Assembly: GCA_963995505.1 (NCBI GenBank) | Contig: OZ023197.1 | Coordinates: forward strand, 6,046,121-6,110,120 | Length of the DNA stretch: 64,000 nucleotides | Source: Hypericum androsaemum | Taxonomy: Eukaryota > Streptophyta > Magnoliopsida > Malpighiales > Hypericaceae | Reading direction: 5' to 3' | In this document: positions 51,781-63,701 of the stretch, in pieces | How positions within the stretch are numbered: the first letter of the stretch is position 1 | Layout of the letters: each line of letters opens with the position of its first letter | Translations under genes and position numbers: made by a program | The notes under the pieces: model-generated | Seen by the model: only the letters and a program-made list of their open reading frames with translations | Database searches by the model: none | Told to the model about the DNA's origin: nothing

Positions 51781-52834
51781 TGTTGGAACAAATATTAGTA
51801 AATTATGGTATGAGCATGTAAATATAAATCGTAAGCATATAAAGAGAGGAGTTTAGAGGATGCTCCCGATCACACTTGTAGGTAAGTGTGTAACACCTTC
51901 GTCTTCAAGTTAGGACTTCAGATTGAATCCTGGACGAGGCCACAGTTTAACCGCATGCCCTTAAACTCTTATTACCCGCCTATATGCTTCAGGCCTCCGT
52001 GGGTAAAAGAGCTCCCAAGGTACAACGCCCAACCACGAGTACTATAGGAAGCACTATAGCACACCTTTCGAATCTTTCGTAGCCTTAGAACTCCGACACA
52101 ATGAAAGTGAGAAATGCTATGCTAAGGATGGAGAAGTAGAGAGCTCTGAAGAGATGAAGAGCTGGGGTGATTTGGAATGAAGGAGGAGGGCTCCTTTTAT
52201 ATGGGCCTAGGACCTCCAACATTCAAATCCGGATTTAATAAGGCCATTAACCCACCCAATAAATGGCCTGTTACAAGACCCATAAAAATCCCATATTTAT
52301 TTGGCTGTTATCCCATTTATTGGCATGAATTTTAAATTCGAAGCCACCTGGAAGGAGAAGAAGAATTCTCGTAACCCGCACCAGAGCCCGAGCCCGGCCG
52401 AGCCGAGCCGATCCGGCCAGACGGACGGACGGACAGCGCGAGAAGCCTCTCCCTTCTCCACCAGTTTACCCATGCTAGACTTCTTATCTCTTATTAACTT
52501 GTCTCAGCATGGTGCACTAACCAATGTGGGATTGTGCTTATTTTAATAACAACCATACCACTTTAAAGCCAATTTTCATTCACCCCGAGAATTGGATTTT
52601 CGCAAGTGTTATATATCGTTACGAAGCTCTATCAACGAGCTTCGTATTGATCTCACAAACACCCAAAATCAATTGGTGTGACCTTCAATTAAATTAGCTC
52701 AAAGTTGTCCACTAATTACTTAGTTATTATATTTAATTAGAATTCTCTCTCTAATTAAATATTTGGGCCAAAGCCCAATACACTCACTTGTATTGGGCCA
52801 TCTCTTCCTTGGTTAATAAACCAATTCTCCAACA
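51781..52834 (-). repeat. 5' LTR of the large Copia
   Basis: 1054 bp, TGTTGG to CCAACA, in direct repeat with 45240-46495 but about 200 bp shorter through a gap after GCCACCTGGAA(G/A)GAGAAGAAG. Confidence 0.9.
52193..52201 (-). promoter_or_regulatory. TATA box of the large Copia 5' LTR
   Basis: The minus strand reads TATAAAAGG within CCCATATAAAAGGAGCC. The equivalent site in the other LTR is at about 45652-45660. This is the likely promoter of the element RNA. Confidence 0.6.
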
Positions 52835-52888
52835 ATATTTGGCGTGAAATTCTCTATTTTGAGGTTGCGACTGCGGGTCTCAGTAGTA

Positions 52889-53195
52889 TTGTGATACACC
52901 CCGTTAATGATCTGTCCAGAAAGTCTTAATAAGATGCACCTTTTATTCTGGCACACATCTTGAAAGAACTTCAAGGTGAAATGTACTTGGCCTAGAAAAT
53001 GTGAGTGTGGACAAAACACGCTGGAAAAAGCTCATGTTGGCGTAGAGACAGTCGGTCAGATCACCGACATGTAGTATCAAAGCAAAATATCAGGATGTGT
53101 GACCTATTAGGAAGTTCTCGGGATACGTGTGAATGAGGACATAACATGGTCTGTGGAGACAATCAATCAGATCACGATCACAGGGCATTACAAAA
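52889..53195 (+). mobile_element. Decayed TRIM relic
   Basis: TGTGATACACCCCGTTAATG at 52889 and later blocks (GATGCACCTTTTATTCTGG, CACATCTTGA, GTGTGGACAAAACACGCTGG, GTAGAGACAGTCGGTCAGAT) follow the minus-strand LTR of the TRIM at 23768-24371. They are followed by a decayed PBS (GTAGTATCAAAGC) and the end part of a second LTR (GTGTGAATGAGGACATAACA to GCATTACA at about 53193). The first part of the second LTR is deleted. Confidence 0.8.
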
Positions 53196-53479
53196 TCCTT
53201 CTCACGCCTAACCAAATGGCTATTGATTTCGGAATAAAATACTCAATATTTTTTAAAACTTGAAAACAAAAATCAAACATCAGTATAACTATCAATTTTA
53301 TATCAATTATTTGATTGATAAATTGGTTGTTTCATGTTACGCATAACAGTCTCTCTCTCTTTTTTTTTTAAATTTGCTATAACAATCAACATCATTTACA
53401 GCAGCACTACTCACTGTACAGCTGCAAAACTTTCTTCTTCCTTGACAACCAAATTCAATTGCGTGCAAAATGGGCAGAA

Positions 53480-53565
53480 TATTAGCTGAAAGAAAGTCTT
53501 CTACTTGTATATCCACTCATTTGATCGACCTCCGGATTCGTCCATGTCTATGAAAATGTTCACGG
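53480..53565 (-). pseudogene. Possible isolated terminal exon of an unknown gene
   Basis: After an acceptor-like ATGAAATTGCAG the minus strand reads AVNIFIDMDESGGRSNEWIY, then Lys and TAG. Codon use and the splice-like boundary suggest a last exon, but no upstream exon was found and I do not recognise the family. The adjacent 53200-53480 holds no other feature. Confidence 0.25.
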
Positions 53566-53770
53566 CCTGCAATTTCATGTCCCAAAAAGCAAGTTAGATG
53601 GCTGAAATTATATTTATGTGAACAACTTAAAAGTACTAAAACCAGGGAGCACTTTGCTCTAACAGTATAAGAGAAGGGTGGAGATTTGGTTTGGAGTGAC
53701 CTAAATTTAATCTGGTTGTGACATGATTCTACTTATAAAAAAATTAAAAGTACTAAACAAGTGTACCATT

Positions 53771-54726
53771 TAGGGGTGAGGAATGATTGTGGTATCAGTT
53801 TTTTGCCAAAAATTGAAGCTCACGCCGATGAAAATAATTCTCTACAATTGACACCGATGCTTGCTCAACTTTCACTCCTACCGATGGTGTCTTGGGCTTG
53901 CGGTGTTATCATCGGTCGGTCGGTGCAGCGGTGTGACATCGATGGTGAAATTGTCCTACAAACTGACTTGTGCCCGTTGTTGGCCTATTAGTTCAAAACA
54001 AAAAATTGCAACTTTTAACATCAATTAGCATTAAAAATAGCTACCAAAATATGCATCATAAATCATAAGCCATCAAGCCATCCAAAAATAGCCATCCGAA
54101 ATAACAATCTAGTAGTTTTGCATCCCAATTCCACCAAGCCATCAAATTTGAATTACACAAGTAATGGAAAATTAACTGGGGTATGGTCCGCATGGAGGAG
54201 CACCTTACCTGAGGACGAAGGGAAGATGGAGGATGAGAGGACGGAGATGGAGGACGAGGGGAAGACCAAAAGATGGAGGACGAGAGAGATAGTGTTGCAT
54301 ATCTATTTCACCGGCAAATTTGGCAAAATCGGAGATGAAGAATTGGCTGGGGTTCGACGGTGGAATGGGGAATTTGGACAGACATGAAGGGGAAGTCGTG
54401 AAACGAGAGGGAGAGTGGGAGATGGAGGACGGAGTGGGGGGAGAGAGAGAGGGAGAGAGAGAGAGAGAAGAGGAGAAGAAAACGAGGAGCGGCTAGGTTA
54501 GGGGCAACTTAATGGGTATTTATACCCTTGTAAAATGTCGTCATTTGATCGGGCTCTCGGTGTATCCGGTTATTAAAAAATGATGCCGAATTGATACCGA
54601 TCGGTCGGTTTCAACCGACCGCTAACCCATGAGCCTAATTTCCAAGTCGGTTTGGCAGTTAGACCACCTTTGGGTTGGTCGGTTTTGTGAGCTATCAGGA
54701 TTTTTTCGGTTTGGGCCTCAGCCCTA
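53771..54726. mobile_element. Non-autonomous hAT element
   Basis: Ends are TAGGGGTGAGG and, complemented, TAGGGCTGAGG. Flanking octamers are GTACCATT (53763-53770) and GTACTATT (54727-54734), matching at 7 of 8. Subterminal GGTCGGTCGGT and ACCGATCGGTCGG repeats are typical of hAT elements. A GA-rich tract is at about 54437-54472. No transposase is present. Confidence 0.82.
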
Positions 54727-54989
54727 GTACTATTGACAACCATCAAAAGTTCTAGAAGTAGGATTCTAACATAACTTTATGCTCTCAGACAGCAAAAGAC
54801 ATTGGTTAGATCAATAATTACTCACATTAATTCTTTCGCTCCTGAAATTCTCTCTCTACCAAACTCTTAGAGATCCCCATTGTTTCCCTTGTAGGACCTT
54901 CCTTCAAGCTGGAATTCCGACCTCCACCACTAATTCCAAGCCACCTTCACTTACCCACCTCACTTCCCACCTTCATCTTCGCCGTAAAT

Positions 54990-55432
54990 GACATAACTAA
55001 AACCCTTTATTGATTCCTCTTGTTGAAATGGCAAGAGAACGAGGTGATAAATCCACCTCTGAGTCTCTTGAAGAAGTCCTCTCACACACCAAATCGTTTC
55101 GCATCGGCCCAGATGTCGAGCTTCCCCAAAGTATTGTTATCAATAGTTTCATCCAGGAGCTTATACTCATCGGTAAGCTCCTCCTTGAGAGACCCCTTAA
55201 AGCACATATTGTCAAAGCTAGCATGTTGAAGTCTTGGAGCCTGAAAGATACAGAACTAGAGGTGGAAGAGCTTGAGGCAAACCTGTTCTCTTTCACTTTC
55301 CAGAATTCCCAGAAGAGGAAGTGAGTTATGGAGGGTGCGCCATGGTCAATTAATGACCATCTTATCATCATTAAGGAATGGAACCCCAGATTGCACTGGT
55401 CGGAGGTTAGTTTTGCCTCTTCTGTCTTTTGA
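54990..55432 (+). pseudogene. LINE ORF1 fragment (DUF4283)
   Basis: The plus strand reads ELILIGKLLLERPLKAHIVK, SMLKSWSLKDTELEVEELE, ANLFSFTFQNSQKRK, then a TGA, then VMEGAPWSINDHLIIIKEWN and PRLHWSEVSFASSVF. This is the DUF4283 pattern (GKLL-ER, W, F-F, GPW-N-LI--EW) of plant LINE ORF1 proteins. It ends abruptly at the join with Athila protease sequence near 55433. Confidence 0.75.
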
Positions 55433-55439
55433 TGAAGAC

Positions 55440-58400
55440 AAGAGTTGTCATTAATCCTTGGCCGGCCGTTTCTCAATACGGCACGTGCTTTGGTGGATGT
55501 GCATGATGGAAGATTGGTCCTCCGAATAGGGGAGGAGAAAGTAGAGTTCAAGATGTCCAATGCAATGCGTCACCCTCTTGATGAAGGCGTGTGCATGAAG
55601 ATTGACATTTTGGCAAGGAGAGCATATCGAGGATTGAAGATGGAATGGAGGAAGAGATTAATGGAAAATAAGAGGAGGATGACCTGGAAGAGTTCGAGGG
55701 AGAAGCTGATAAAAAAAGTCTCGATGAGGATTTGGAGCTTCATTTGAAGTATCGTACTCCACCTTCCATCACTAAGGCTCCAAGTTTGGAGTTGAAAGAG
55801 TTACCCTCCCATTTATGATATGCATTCTTGAAGGATGGAGGAAGACTCCCCATTATCATCTCCAACAAGCTCTCTAAAGAGCAAGAGGAGAGGGTGCTTG
55901 AAATTGTCAACAAACGGATTAAGGCATGGCTTGACAAATATCCGATATCAATGGAATAAGTCCCGACATTGTTATGCATCACATCGACATGGAGGAGGGA
56001 GCCAAGCCGAGGGTGGATAGGCAAAGAAGATTGAATTCCAACATGAAATAACTTGTGAAGAAGGAGGTGATCAAGCTCCTCGAAGCTGGCATCATTTATC
56101 CCATCTCGGATAGTGAGTGGGTAAGTCCGATCCATTGTGTTCCAAAGAAAGGAGGAATGACTGTTGTGATCAATGATGAGGGTGAGCTCATTTCCATAAG
56201 AACTGTGACTGGATGGCGGGTATGCGTGGACTACTGAAAGTTGAATGCCGCCACACGTAAGGATCATTTTCCTCTTCCATTCATTGACCAAATGTTGGAG
56301 AGAATTGCCGGATATTCCCACTATTGCTTCTTGGATGGGTACTCGGGCTACAACTAAATTGTAATATACCCAAGGGATCAAGAGAAGACATCTTTCACTT
56401 GTCCCTTTGGTATTTTTGCTTATCGACGAATGCCTTTTGGATTGAGTTGTGCCTCGGCCACTTTCCAACGGTGCATGGTGGCTATCTTTTGGGGGATGAA
56501 TGAAAAAATCATGGAGATCTTCATGGATGATTTCTCAGTATTTGGAGACTCCTTTGATAGATGCTTGACCAATTTGGACAAGGTCTTGGAAAGATGTGAA
56601 GAGAAGAACCTCGTTCTCAATTGGGAGAAATGTCATTTCATGGTAGATGAAGGGATAGTTCTTGGGCATTAGATCTCCCGAGCGGGCATCGAGGTGGACA
56701 GAGCCAAGACGGAAGCAATAGAGAAGATGGAAGCACCGACTTCAGTTAAAGGAGTAAGAGCTTTTCTTGCCCATGCCGGTTTCTACCGAAGATTTATCAA
56801 GAATTTTTCTCTTATCGTGAAGCCGCTCACTAATTTGCTTGTGAAGAATGTGCCCTTTAAGTTTGATGAGCCATGCCTTCAAGCATTTGATACTTTGAAG
56901 AAAGCTCTTGTCACAACTCCGATTATCTCTTCTCCGGATTAGAAGCTACCATTTGAGATGATGTGTGATGCAAGCGACATCGCATTGGGATATATGCTTG
57001 GTCAAAAGAAGGAGGGGAAGCTTCATGTCATCTACTATGCAAGTAGAGTGTTGGCGGGTGCCCAACTAAATTACACCACCACCGAGAAGGAGTTGCTTGT
57101 AGTCGTGTACGCATGTGACAAGTTATGACCGTATCTGCCTGGGTCGAAGGTGATAATCTACACAGATCATGCGGCTTTGAGGTACTTATTCTCCAAACAA
57201 GATGCTAAGCCGCGACTTATCCGGTGGATTTTATTGCTCCAAGAATTTGACTTGTCCATTAAGGATAAGAAGGGTTCGAAAAATGTTGTCGCGGACCATC
57301 TCTCTCGGCTAGAGAAAAGTGATGGAATGGAGACTCATGGAAATATCAAAGAAGAGTTTCCGGATGAGGATTTGATGCTCCTGAACAATGTGGAGGCCCC
57401 TTGGTATGCAGACTTTGCCAACTTCCTAGTTGGAGGCATTATTCCTATGGAATTGAGTTATCCCCAACGAAAAAAATTTCTAAGGGATGCTCAACTCTAT
57501 GTGTGGGATGAGCCTTACCTCTTTAAGAGGTGTAGTGATGGGGTGCTTCGCCGGTGCATTGCGGACGAAGAAGTTATGAATGTTCTGGAGCAATGTCATA
57601 GTACCCCATATTCAGGTCACTATGGAGCGACAAGGACCGCATCAAGAGTCTTTGAATGTGCATTTTATTGGCCCAATATTTTTAAGGATGCTCGTTCTTT
57701 TGTTGCTCAGTGTGATCGATGCCAAAGGACCAGAAATATCTCAAAGAGGAATGAGATGCCACTCTCTGGAATTCTTGAAGTGGAGCTCTTCGATGTTTGG
57801 GGGTTGGACTTCATGGGACCTTTCCCAACCTCTTATGGCAACAAGTATATCTTGGTGGGAGTGGACTACATATCTAAGTGAGTAGAAGCTTGGGCATCAC
57901 CGACCAATGATGCTAAGGTGGTCATTCGCTTTATCAAAAAGCTCTTTTCAAGATTTGGAGTGCCAAGGGCTATCATTAGCGATGGGAGTTCACACTTTTG
58001 CAACCGACCATTTGAGATTTTATTGAAGAGGTACGGCGTCACTCACAAGGTTGCTACACCTTATCACCCCCAAACAAGTGGGCAAGTCAAACTCTCAAAC
58101 CGGGAACTTAAGAAGATCCTAGAAAAGATGGTTGGAGGAGCAAGAAGGATTGGGCAAACAAGCTTGACGATGCCTTATGGGCATACCGAACGGCATTCAA
58201 AATGCCTATCGGGATGTCACCATACAAACTTGTTTATGGCAAGGCGTGCCACCCCGTAGAGCTAGAGCATCGAGCATTTTGGGCCATCAAGACCCTAAAT
58301 TATGATTATAAGAAAGTCGGTGAGCGAAGGTTGTTGCAACTTGAAGAGTTGGACGAAATCTGTGACATGGCGTTTGAGAGCTCTAAGCTTTACAAGGAGA

Positions 58401-58684
58401 AGATGAAAAGATCACATGATGCCCACATCGTGAAGAAAGAGTTCAAGGAGGGTCATCAAGTGCTACTCTACAATTCCCGATTGAGACTTTTTCCGGGAAA
58501 GCTTAAGTCAAAATGGAGTGGCCCATTCAAAGTTGTGAGGGTTTTTCCATTCAGAGCCCTTGAATTAGAAAGAAGTGATGGAGGAGTTTTCAAGGTGAAT
58601 GGCCAAAGGTGCAAGATTTACCTTGGTGGCAATATTGAACGGCAATCAGAAGTGCAATCCGTGACTTCACCCTCGGATGCATGA
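55440..58684 (+). pseudogene. Athila pol (protease, RT, RNase H, integrase), several stops
   Basis: Protease is 55445-55600. RT is 56055-56670, with VKKEVIKLLEAGIIYPISDS, SPIHCVPKKGGMTVV, FLDGYSGYN, RRMPFGLSCASATFQRCM and the catalytic IFMDDFSVFGDSFD. RNase H follows from about 56940 ([36 protein letters not shown]). Integrase runs to the end: the zinc domain H-x-H with [22 protein letters not shown] (first Asp), AIISDGSSHFCN (second Asp), [19 protein letters not shown] (Glu) and a C-terminal chromatin-facing part [16 protein letters not shown] to 58684. Stops interrupt it at about 55817, 56049, 56235, 56356, 56670, 56941, 57126 and 57880, plus a shift near 58150. It belongs to the Athila/TAT clade by wording. 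Confidence 0.92.
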
Positions 58685-59291
58685 AAAAGGGGAGTAAAGT
58701 CAAGCTAACGACTATAACTTAGCATATTTTTGAATTGTCTTAATAATGTCGTTGTCTATATGTATTTTTTCTTTTACGTTTGTTCTTATTCAGATATATT
58801 TTTGAAGCATTGGTTCATGCTTATGGGATATCTTTTAAATTTTGTAAGTCGTCTCAAGGATTCGTGGATACATCATGGACGATTGGAAGCTCATCAGGGA
58901 ACGTGGACGAGATTAAAAAAAGTAAAAAAAGGGGAAAAAAAAGGGATCAAGCGTGGCTTTTTGGCCACGGCCGTGGCAATTCTCGGATTTTAATTTTCAT
59001 CCCTTTTTTTTTCCGACCCCCCATATTTACACCATATATTCGCCCCCCTCTCCATTCCTTCCTCACAAACTAAAAAATCCCCAAAATTTTACTTAGAACT
59101 CTCACTCCAAATTCTCCCAAATCATCACAATCAACCAAATCTTTCATTCTCTACACCCATTACCCATTCCATCTCCATTTCCTCCTTCCCCAACATCTAA
59201 ACAACTCACCAATTCCATTACCCACCACCAAAACCCCAAATTTTCACCCTTGTACCCAAATTTTGTCCCAAACTCAAAATTTCTTCATTCC

Positions 59292-60282
59292 ATGGCATTA
59301 AGGACTACAAGGGCGAACAAGGGCAAGCAAGGGGCGACTCAAGGGGTCGAAGCTCAACATGCACCTCCGGTGGGCATCCACTTGCGTGGTATCAAGGATC
59401 TCCGTACACGTTACAAGGCACTGTTCTTCATTACTTCTCAACAAGAAGGTGAAAAGTTTCAATCCCTCTCTACTGTTCCATGGTCTTCGGGTTCTTATTT
59501 TGATCCACATTTCTTGATTGATATGAACATTAATGACACTATTCGTGAATTCTCTACATAACTTAGTTGGACCAAATTTATGTTCACACCTATGCCTGGA
59601 ATTGAAAAGTTGGTGCGTGAATTTTACACCACTTTTGAATTTGTGAATAATGAAAGAACCAAGTTTAGGTCTCGTCTAAATAATTTTGAGTTTGTTGTTC
59701 ATGAAGATGTTATGTGTCAAGCTTTTGGATTTGAGAAGGGTGGACTTTCTAAGCATGAGGCCTTTAACGAACATACTTTCTGGATTTCATCATTTTATTT
59801 CTAAGAATTCTCCAAATAATTTGCTTAGAGACGGTCCATTGCTAGTGTTTCACAAATTCATGTGCACTTCACTGTTTGGCAAAATGAAAGACAACAAGAT
59901 GCAACTCCGTGAATTATTTGTCTTATATTGTTTGAAGATGAAATTGAAGTTTGACATCATTTCGCTAATCTTTGAAAATTTTCATCGAACAACAAGAAAG
60001 ACGCCCAAAACTTTACCCCTTGGGCATGTGATTACTGCTCTGGCTTTGTTCTTTGGCAGGCTCAATGAAACTACCATTCGGTCTTTAGAACCAACGATCG
60101 CATACATTACTCTGGATGGAATGAAAAGATCCGAGGTAGTTGCCTTTGATAGAGGCTATCTAATTTTTCTACCGATAACGAAAAGAAAATGCTGGGCATT
60201 GCACAGAGGCAAAGCAGGAGATTCTTATGATGACGAAAGAGTAAAAAGGCAAGAAGCCAACCTGGGAGCTACTCCTGGCTGA
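59292..60282 (+). pseudogene. Extra ORF downstream of Athila pol
   Basis: MALRTTRANKGKQGATQGVE opens a frame that runs with one stop (59559-59561) and a frameshift near 59770 to 60282. Recognisable traits are LVREFYTTFEFVNNERTKFR, NNFEFVVHEDVMCQAFGFEK, CTSLFGKMKDNKMQLRELFV and PLGHVITALALFFGRLNE. The F-REFY--F, F-V and QLRELF pattern resembles the plant retrotransposon domain annotated as 'Athila ORF1' or 'putative plant transposon protein', which is often found in this position or antisense to it. It shows no membrane helix or signal peptide, so I see no support for an envelope-like role. Function unknown. Confidence 0.65.
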
Positions 60283-62109
60283 AAGTAAGGAGCGGGCCCA
60301 TCTAGGCCACCTATGGATCGATGGGCCGAGGTGTTAGGGACGATGAACATGATCAACCACGCGCTCATGGTCTGCATGGATACAATGGATTCTCGGTTCG
60401 TACATATGGACATGGAGCTACATCATCAAAGCTACTACATTCGGTAACTAGTGGAGCGATCCAGATACAACATCCCACCACCACCACCATCTCCAACTCA
60501 AGACTAAGGGAAGTTTCCTAGCACTTTGTTTTTCTGTAGTTATTTTCTTGTCTTCGTGATGTCTTGAGTTTGCTATATGTCTTTGTGATGTCTTGTTCTT
60601 CATGTTTGATTGATGTTCATGCTTGGTTGTTAATGCGTTTGTTAGTATAGCTTAATTGTTTAGAGGTTTATATGCTCCCTACACCTTGAGGACAATGTGT
60701 TTTTTAAGTGTGGGGGTGTGGTTCCACTTAGGAACTTTGTGTGTTTAGGTCTTTGTTGTCTTGTTTAGGCAATGATTTGGCATGATTTTTTTCAAAATCT
60801 GACCCCCTTCAAAATTCTTTAACTTTTGTTAGAAGCTTACCACACACCTAGTTAGGAAATGAACTCGAGCACAAGGCCTAAGAACTTGTAGAAACCTCAC
60901 CCTCGGTTGTTTAGACTAGTGGTCTCACTATACAGATTTGACTAGAGGGTTGATAAGTGACCTTGTAAGGAACTTTGAGCCGAAGAAGGAGACAACCGTC
61001 TTCAGTTATTCATGAGGTGCCTACTTGAGTTCGGTTGATCGAGGTATCCTAGTAGTACTTGACATTGTCATGGTTGTGTGGCGTTAGTGAATGACGGGGG
61101 CTAATCCTTTGAAATTGAGCCTAGAGCTTTAGAGCCAAGAACCTTTATATCCATTGCTTTAACCCATTGAGCCTAGCCATTCTTTGATCATATTATATGT
61201 ATACCAACTTTAAGCCTTATATCCACCATCCTTTCAACCTTTGGTCATCCGATTCGAGGACACATAAGTTTAATTTTTTGGGGGATATTTTGTATTGGGT
61301 TTAGTTGGTAGCGTAGTGTTCTTATGGGTTAATTTATTGGGAATTTGGGTAATTGAGAGGCCATACAAAGAAGCCGAGTTTTTGCCTAGAAAATGTCAAG
61401 TTTGAGTTTGTAAAAAAGTTGAAAAAAAGATGAAAAAAAAAACAAAAAAGAAAGAAATGGAAGTGAAGGTCGAATAAGGCATTAATTATTGGCATAACTC
61501 GTGCTACGCGGTCTTAGAAAATGGGTGAATTTTGGGAGTGTGCTTTAACTATTTATGGTGAAGATGTTTAGAATAGACAAGAGACTAAAAAGCTTTAGCA
61601 ACAAGCCCTCGGATTGGGTGGTTTAACTACTATCCATATATATTATCTCACCAATACCTTAGCCCCATTACAACCCGATTGAAAGCCCCCGGTTCACGAG
61701 CAACCACACGACTTTGAGACACTGTTGAGTAGGATGTAGGATACTTTGAAAGACATCGATCATGTATGCAAGAGATAGGAAGTTGGCTACTTACAAATCG
61801 TGAGCTAAAAATTTCTGAACCTCGGAGTGGTTAACTTTCTAGTGTCTTTTACATAGTGATAACACTTGGTTAAACCACCGAGTGGTGAGGTGTCTACCAG
61901 TTCTTACTCTCTGTGTTTGGGTTGATGAACTAGCTAGGTTGTGGGGTGGTCTTTTGATGCAAGTTTGAGATTTTGAGAGGAGTTAATTTGTGAATTAATC
62001 ATGCCTAGTCTTGTCATTGTCGTGTTTTTCTTTCTTATGTGACCGTGTTTGTGTTTGTAAACCTTGGTTGAGTTTTGCTTGAGGACAAGCAATGATTCAA
62101 GTGTGGGTG
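60283..62109 (+). other. Athila non-coding region with two polypurine-type tracts
   Basis: No coding sequence is seen. AAGTGTGGGGGTG at 60706-60718 is preceded by TTGAGGACAA at about 60686. The same pair, TTGAGGACAA and AAGTGTGGGTG, recurs at 62079-62109 directly before the LTR. The second is the normal 3' polypurine tract; the first may be a second priming site or a relic of an inner duplication. Confidence 0.6.
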
Positions 62110-63701
62110 TGATGAGTGTGGAAATACTCTCTCATCTATGTATGTTTTAGTGTCGATTTTTCATTGTTTCTAGTGTTTTTGTGTGTTATGTATTGTTGTG
62201 TTAATATATTTCATGCTTTAAATATTTTAGTGTAGTTCTTATGATTTTCATTGCGTTTCGTTCATGTTTATTACTAGGAGACTTTGTGGTGATGCGAGGA
62301 GGATATTGGTGCACTTTGGAGCATGTCAAAGGCGATTGGATCAGCTGTGAAGAATGGTGCACGATCGGGACCGCGACGACACTGGTCAGACTAACCTCAA
62401 GAGACTCAAATAAAGATAACTTTTGTATATGAAGTCTGATGGAGACGGGTGAGGCAGTTCTAGAAAGAAGACATCCGTGGCTACAACTTTATCTCTAATG
62501 GTCTTCTTCAAATTCGAAGTCTAAGAGGGTGAAAAATGCGTACAAAGTTAAGCTTTAAATCTGAGAACTTGCCTAACCGAAATTGGCCGAAATTCATGGC
62601 CTATTTCGGGCCCATTCCGGGTTTGCCCATGACTTTTCATGGCTGGCACTCTACCACTTCATGGCTGGCATTTCATCACCTAACTCACCAACTCCACTCC
62701 ACTACCTCCCCCTTTTCACTCCACTACCTTCCTCTTTCACTCCACTACCCATATTTTTAGGACCATTAACTCCATCAAATCCACTATCTCTCTTTAAAAA
62801 GGAAAAAGAAAAGAGAGCTTATAGTAGTAGCTTGTAGAAAAAACTTGGTTCATCATATTGTAGAGAGTTTGGAGAGTAAGTGTAGAGAGAAATTGAGAGA
62901 GCTTAGAGAGGAGGCTTGTAGCGAAGCTTGGAAGAAACTTGAAGAAGGAGCTAGGACGGAGCTCTTGAAGACTCATTGAGCTTTCTTAAACTCTATCTTA
63001 ATGTTCATGATTTATTTACATTCTTCAATGGATAATTTATGTTATTTGATGAATATGTGTGAGTAGTTGATTTGTGGGTTAGGTGCCTTAATGGCATCTA
63101 CTTAGCCTATGGTTTATTGGGGTTAAAATGTTAAGGTTTGTGAACTAGTTAATGAGTTTAATGCTTAATCTTCCTTGATTATGAACTCAATTAATTCTAA
63201 TCACCGGGAGGGGTTAGGATTAATAGACCATTTAAGTAGTTAACTAGTTGTTTATTGATGAGGGATCTCATTAGGTAGTTAGTTGTCCATAGGGTGATTG
63301 TTATAATTGGTAATTAGTTGGATTAGGTGGCTAATTAGTCGCGGGAGTACGATTAGTTCAACTAAGTCTAATTAATGATCGATTTAGACTAATTAGTTGC
63401 GGGAGCGTTAATTAGTTGCTTTAGAAACACCCAGACCATAACACGAACTTAATGAACCCCATAAGCCATTTGGTTATCTAGGTGTCATTGGTACCAAGCC
63501 CACTCTTTCCTTTATTGTTTAAATCATCTTCTAGTTTAGTCGTTGTAGTAACCAACTCGTGTTTGGAATTGACAAACCCATTACTTGTAGTCCTAAACTA
63601 GTTGTCGAGTCGTATTTGTGGCCTAGAACTTAGTCCTCGTAGGACGACAATCCCGTACTAACTCTTTATTGTAAGAGGGGCATAAAAATCCCCTCCGTAC
63701 A
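62110..63701 (+). repeat. 3' LTR of the Athila-type element
   Basis: Starts TGATGAGTGTGG right after the polypurine tract and probably ends CCGTACA at 63701. The length of 1592 bp fits Athila LTRs. With no 5' LTR in the window the right end is inferred from the TG/CA rule and from the point where LINE coding resumes. Confidence 0.65.

Larger units (their letters stand above)
45240..52834 (-). mobile_element. Nearly complete Copia element, minus strand
   Basis: The 7.6-kb element has two LTRs (45240-46495 and 51781-52834), 5-bp duplications (ATATT), a polypurine tract next to the 3' LTR (ATGTGGGGGAT on the minus strand, about 46496-46506) and a full gag-protease-integrase-RT-RNase H order. 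Few disabling changes are seen (frameshifts in Gag, protease and before RT, and a stop in RNase H), and the LTRs differ at only a handful of sites in their first 190 bases, so it is younger than the Copia at 3230-6841. A canonical tRNA-Met PBS is not visible beside the 5' LTR (the sequence there is ATCTTAAACTCTTATTGGC). Confidence 0.93.
55440..63701 (+). mobile_element. 5'-truncated Athila-type Gypsy element
   Basis: Begins inside the protease (LILGRPFLNTARALVDVHD) and continues through RT, RNase H, integrase, an extra downstream ORF, a long non-coding region and one LTR (62110-63701). The 5' LTR, PBS and gag are missing. The right LTR end (CCGTACA) abuts LINE RT sequence, so the element seems to have inserted into a LINE. 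Confidence 0.88.

Noticed and set aside
59250..60282. Envelope-like gene in the Athila element
   Set aside because: No signal peptide, membrane helix or Cys pattern; the wording fits the plant retrotransposon extra-ORF domain instead.
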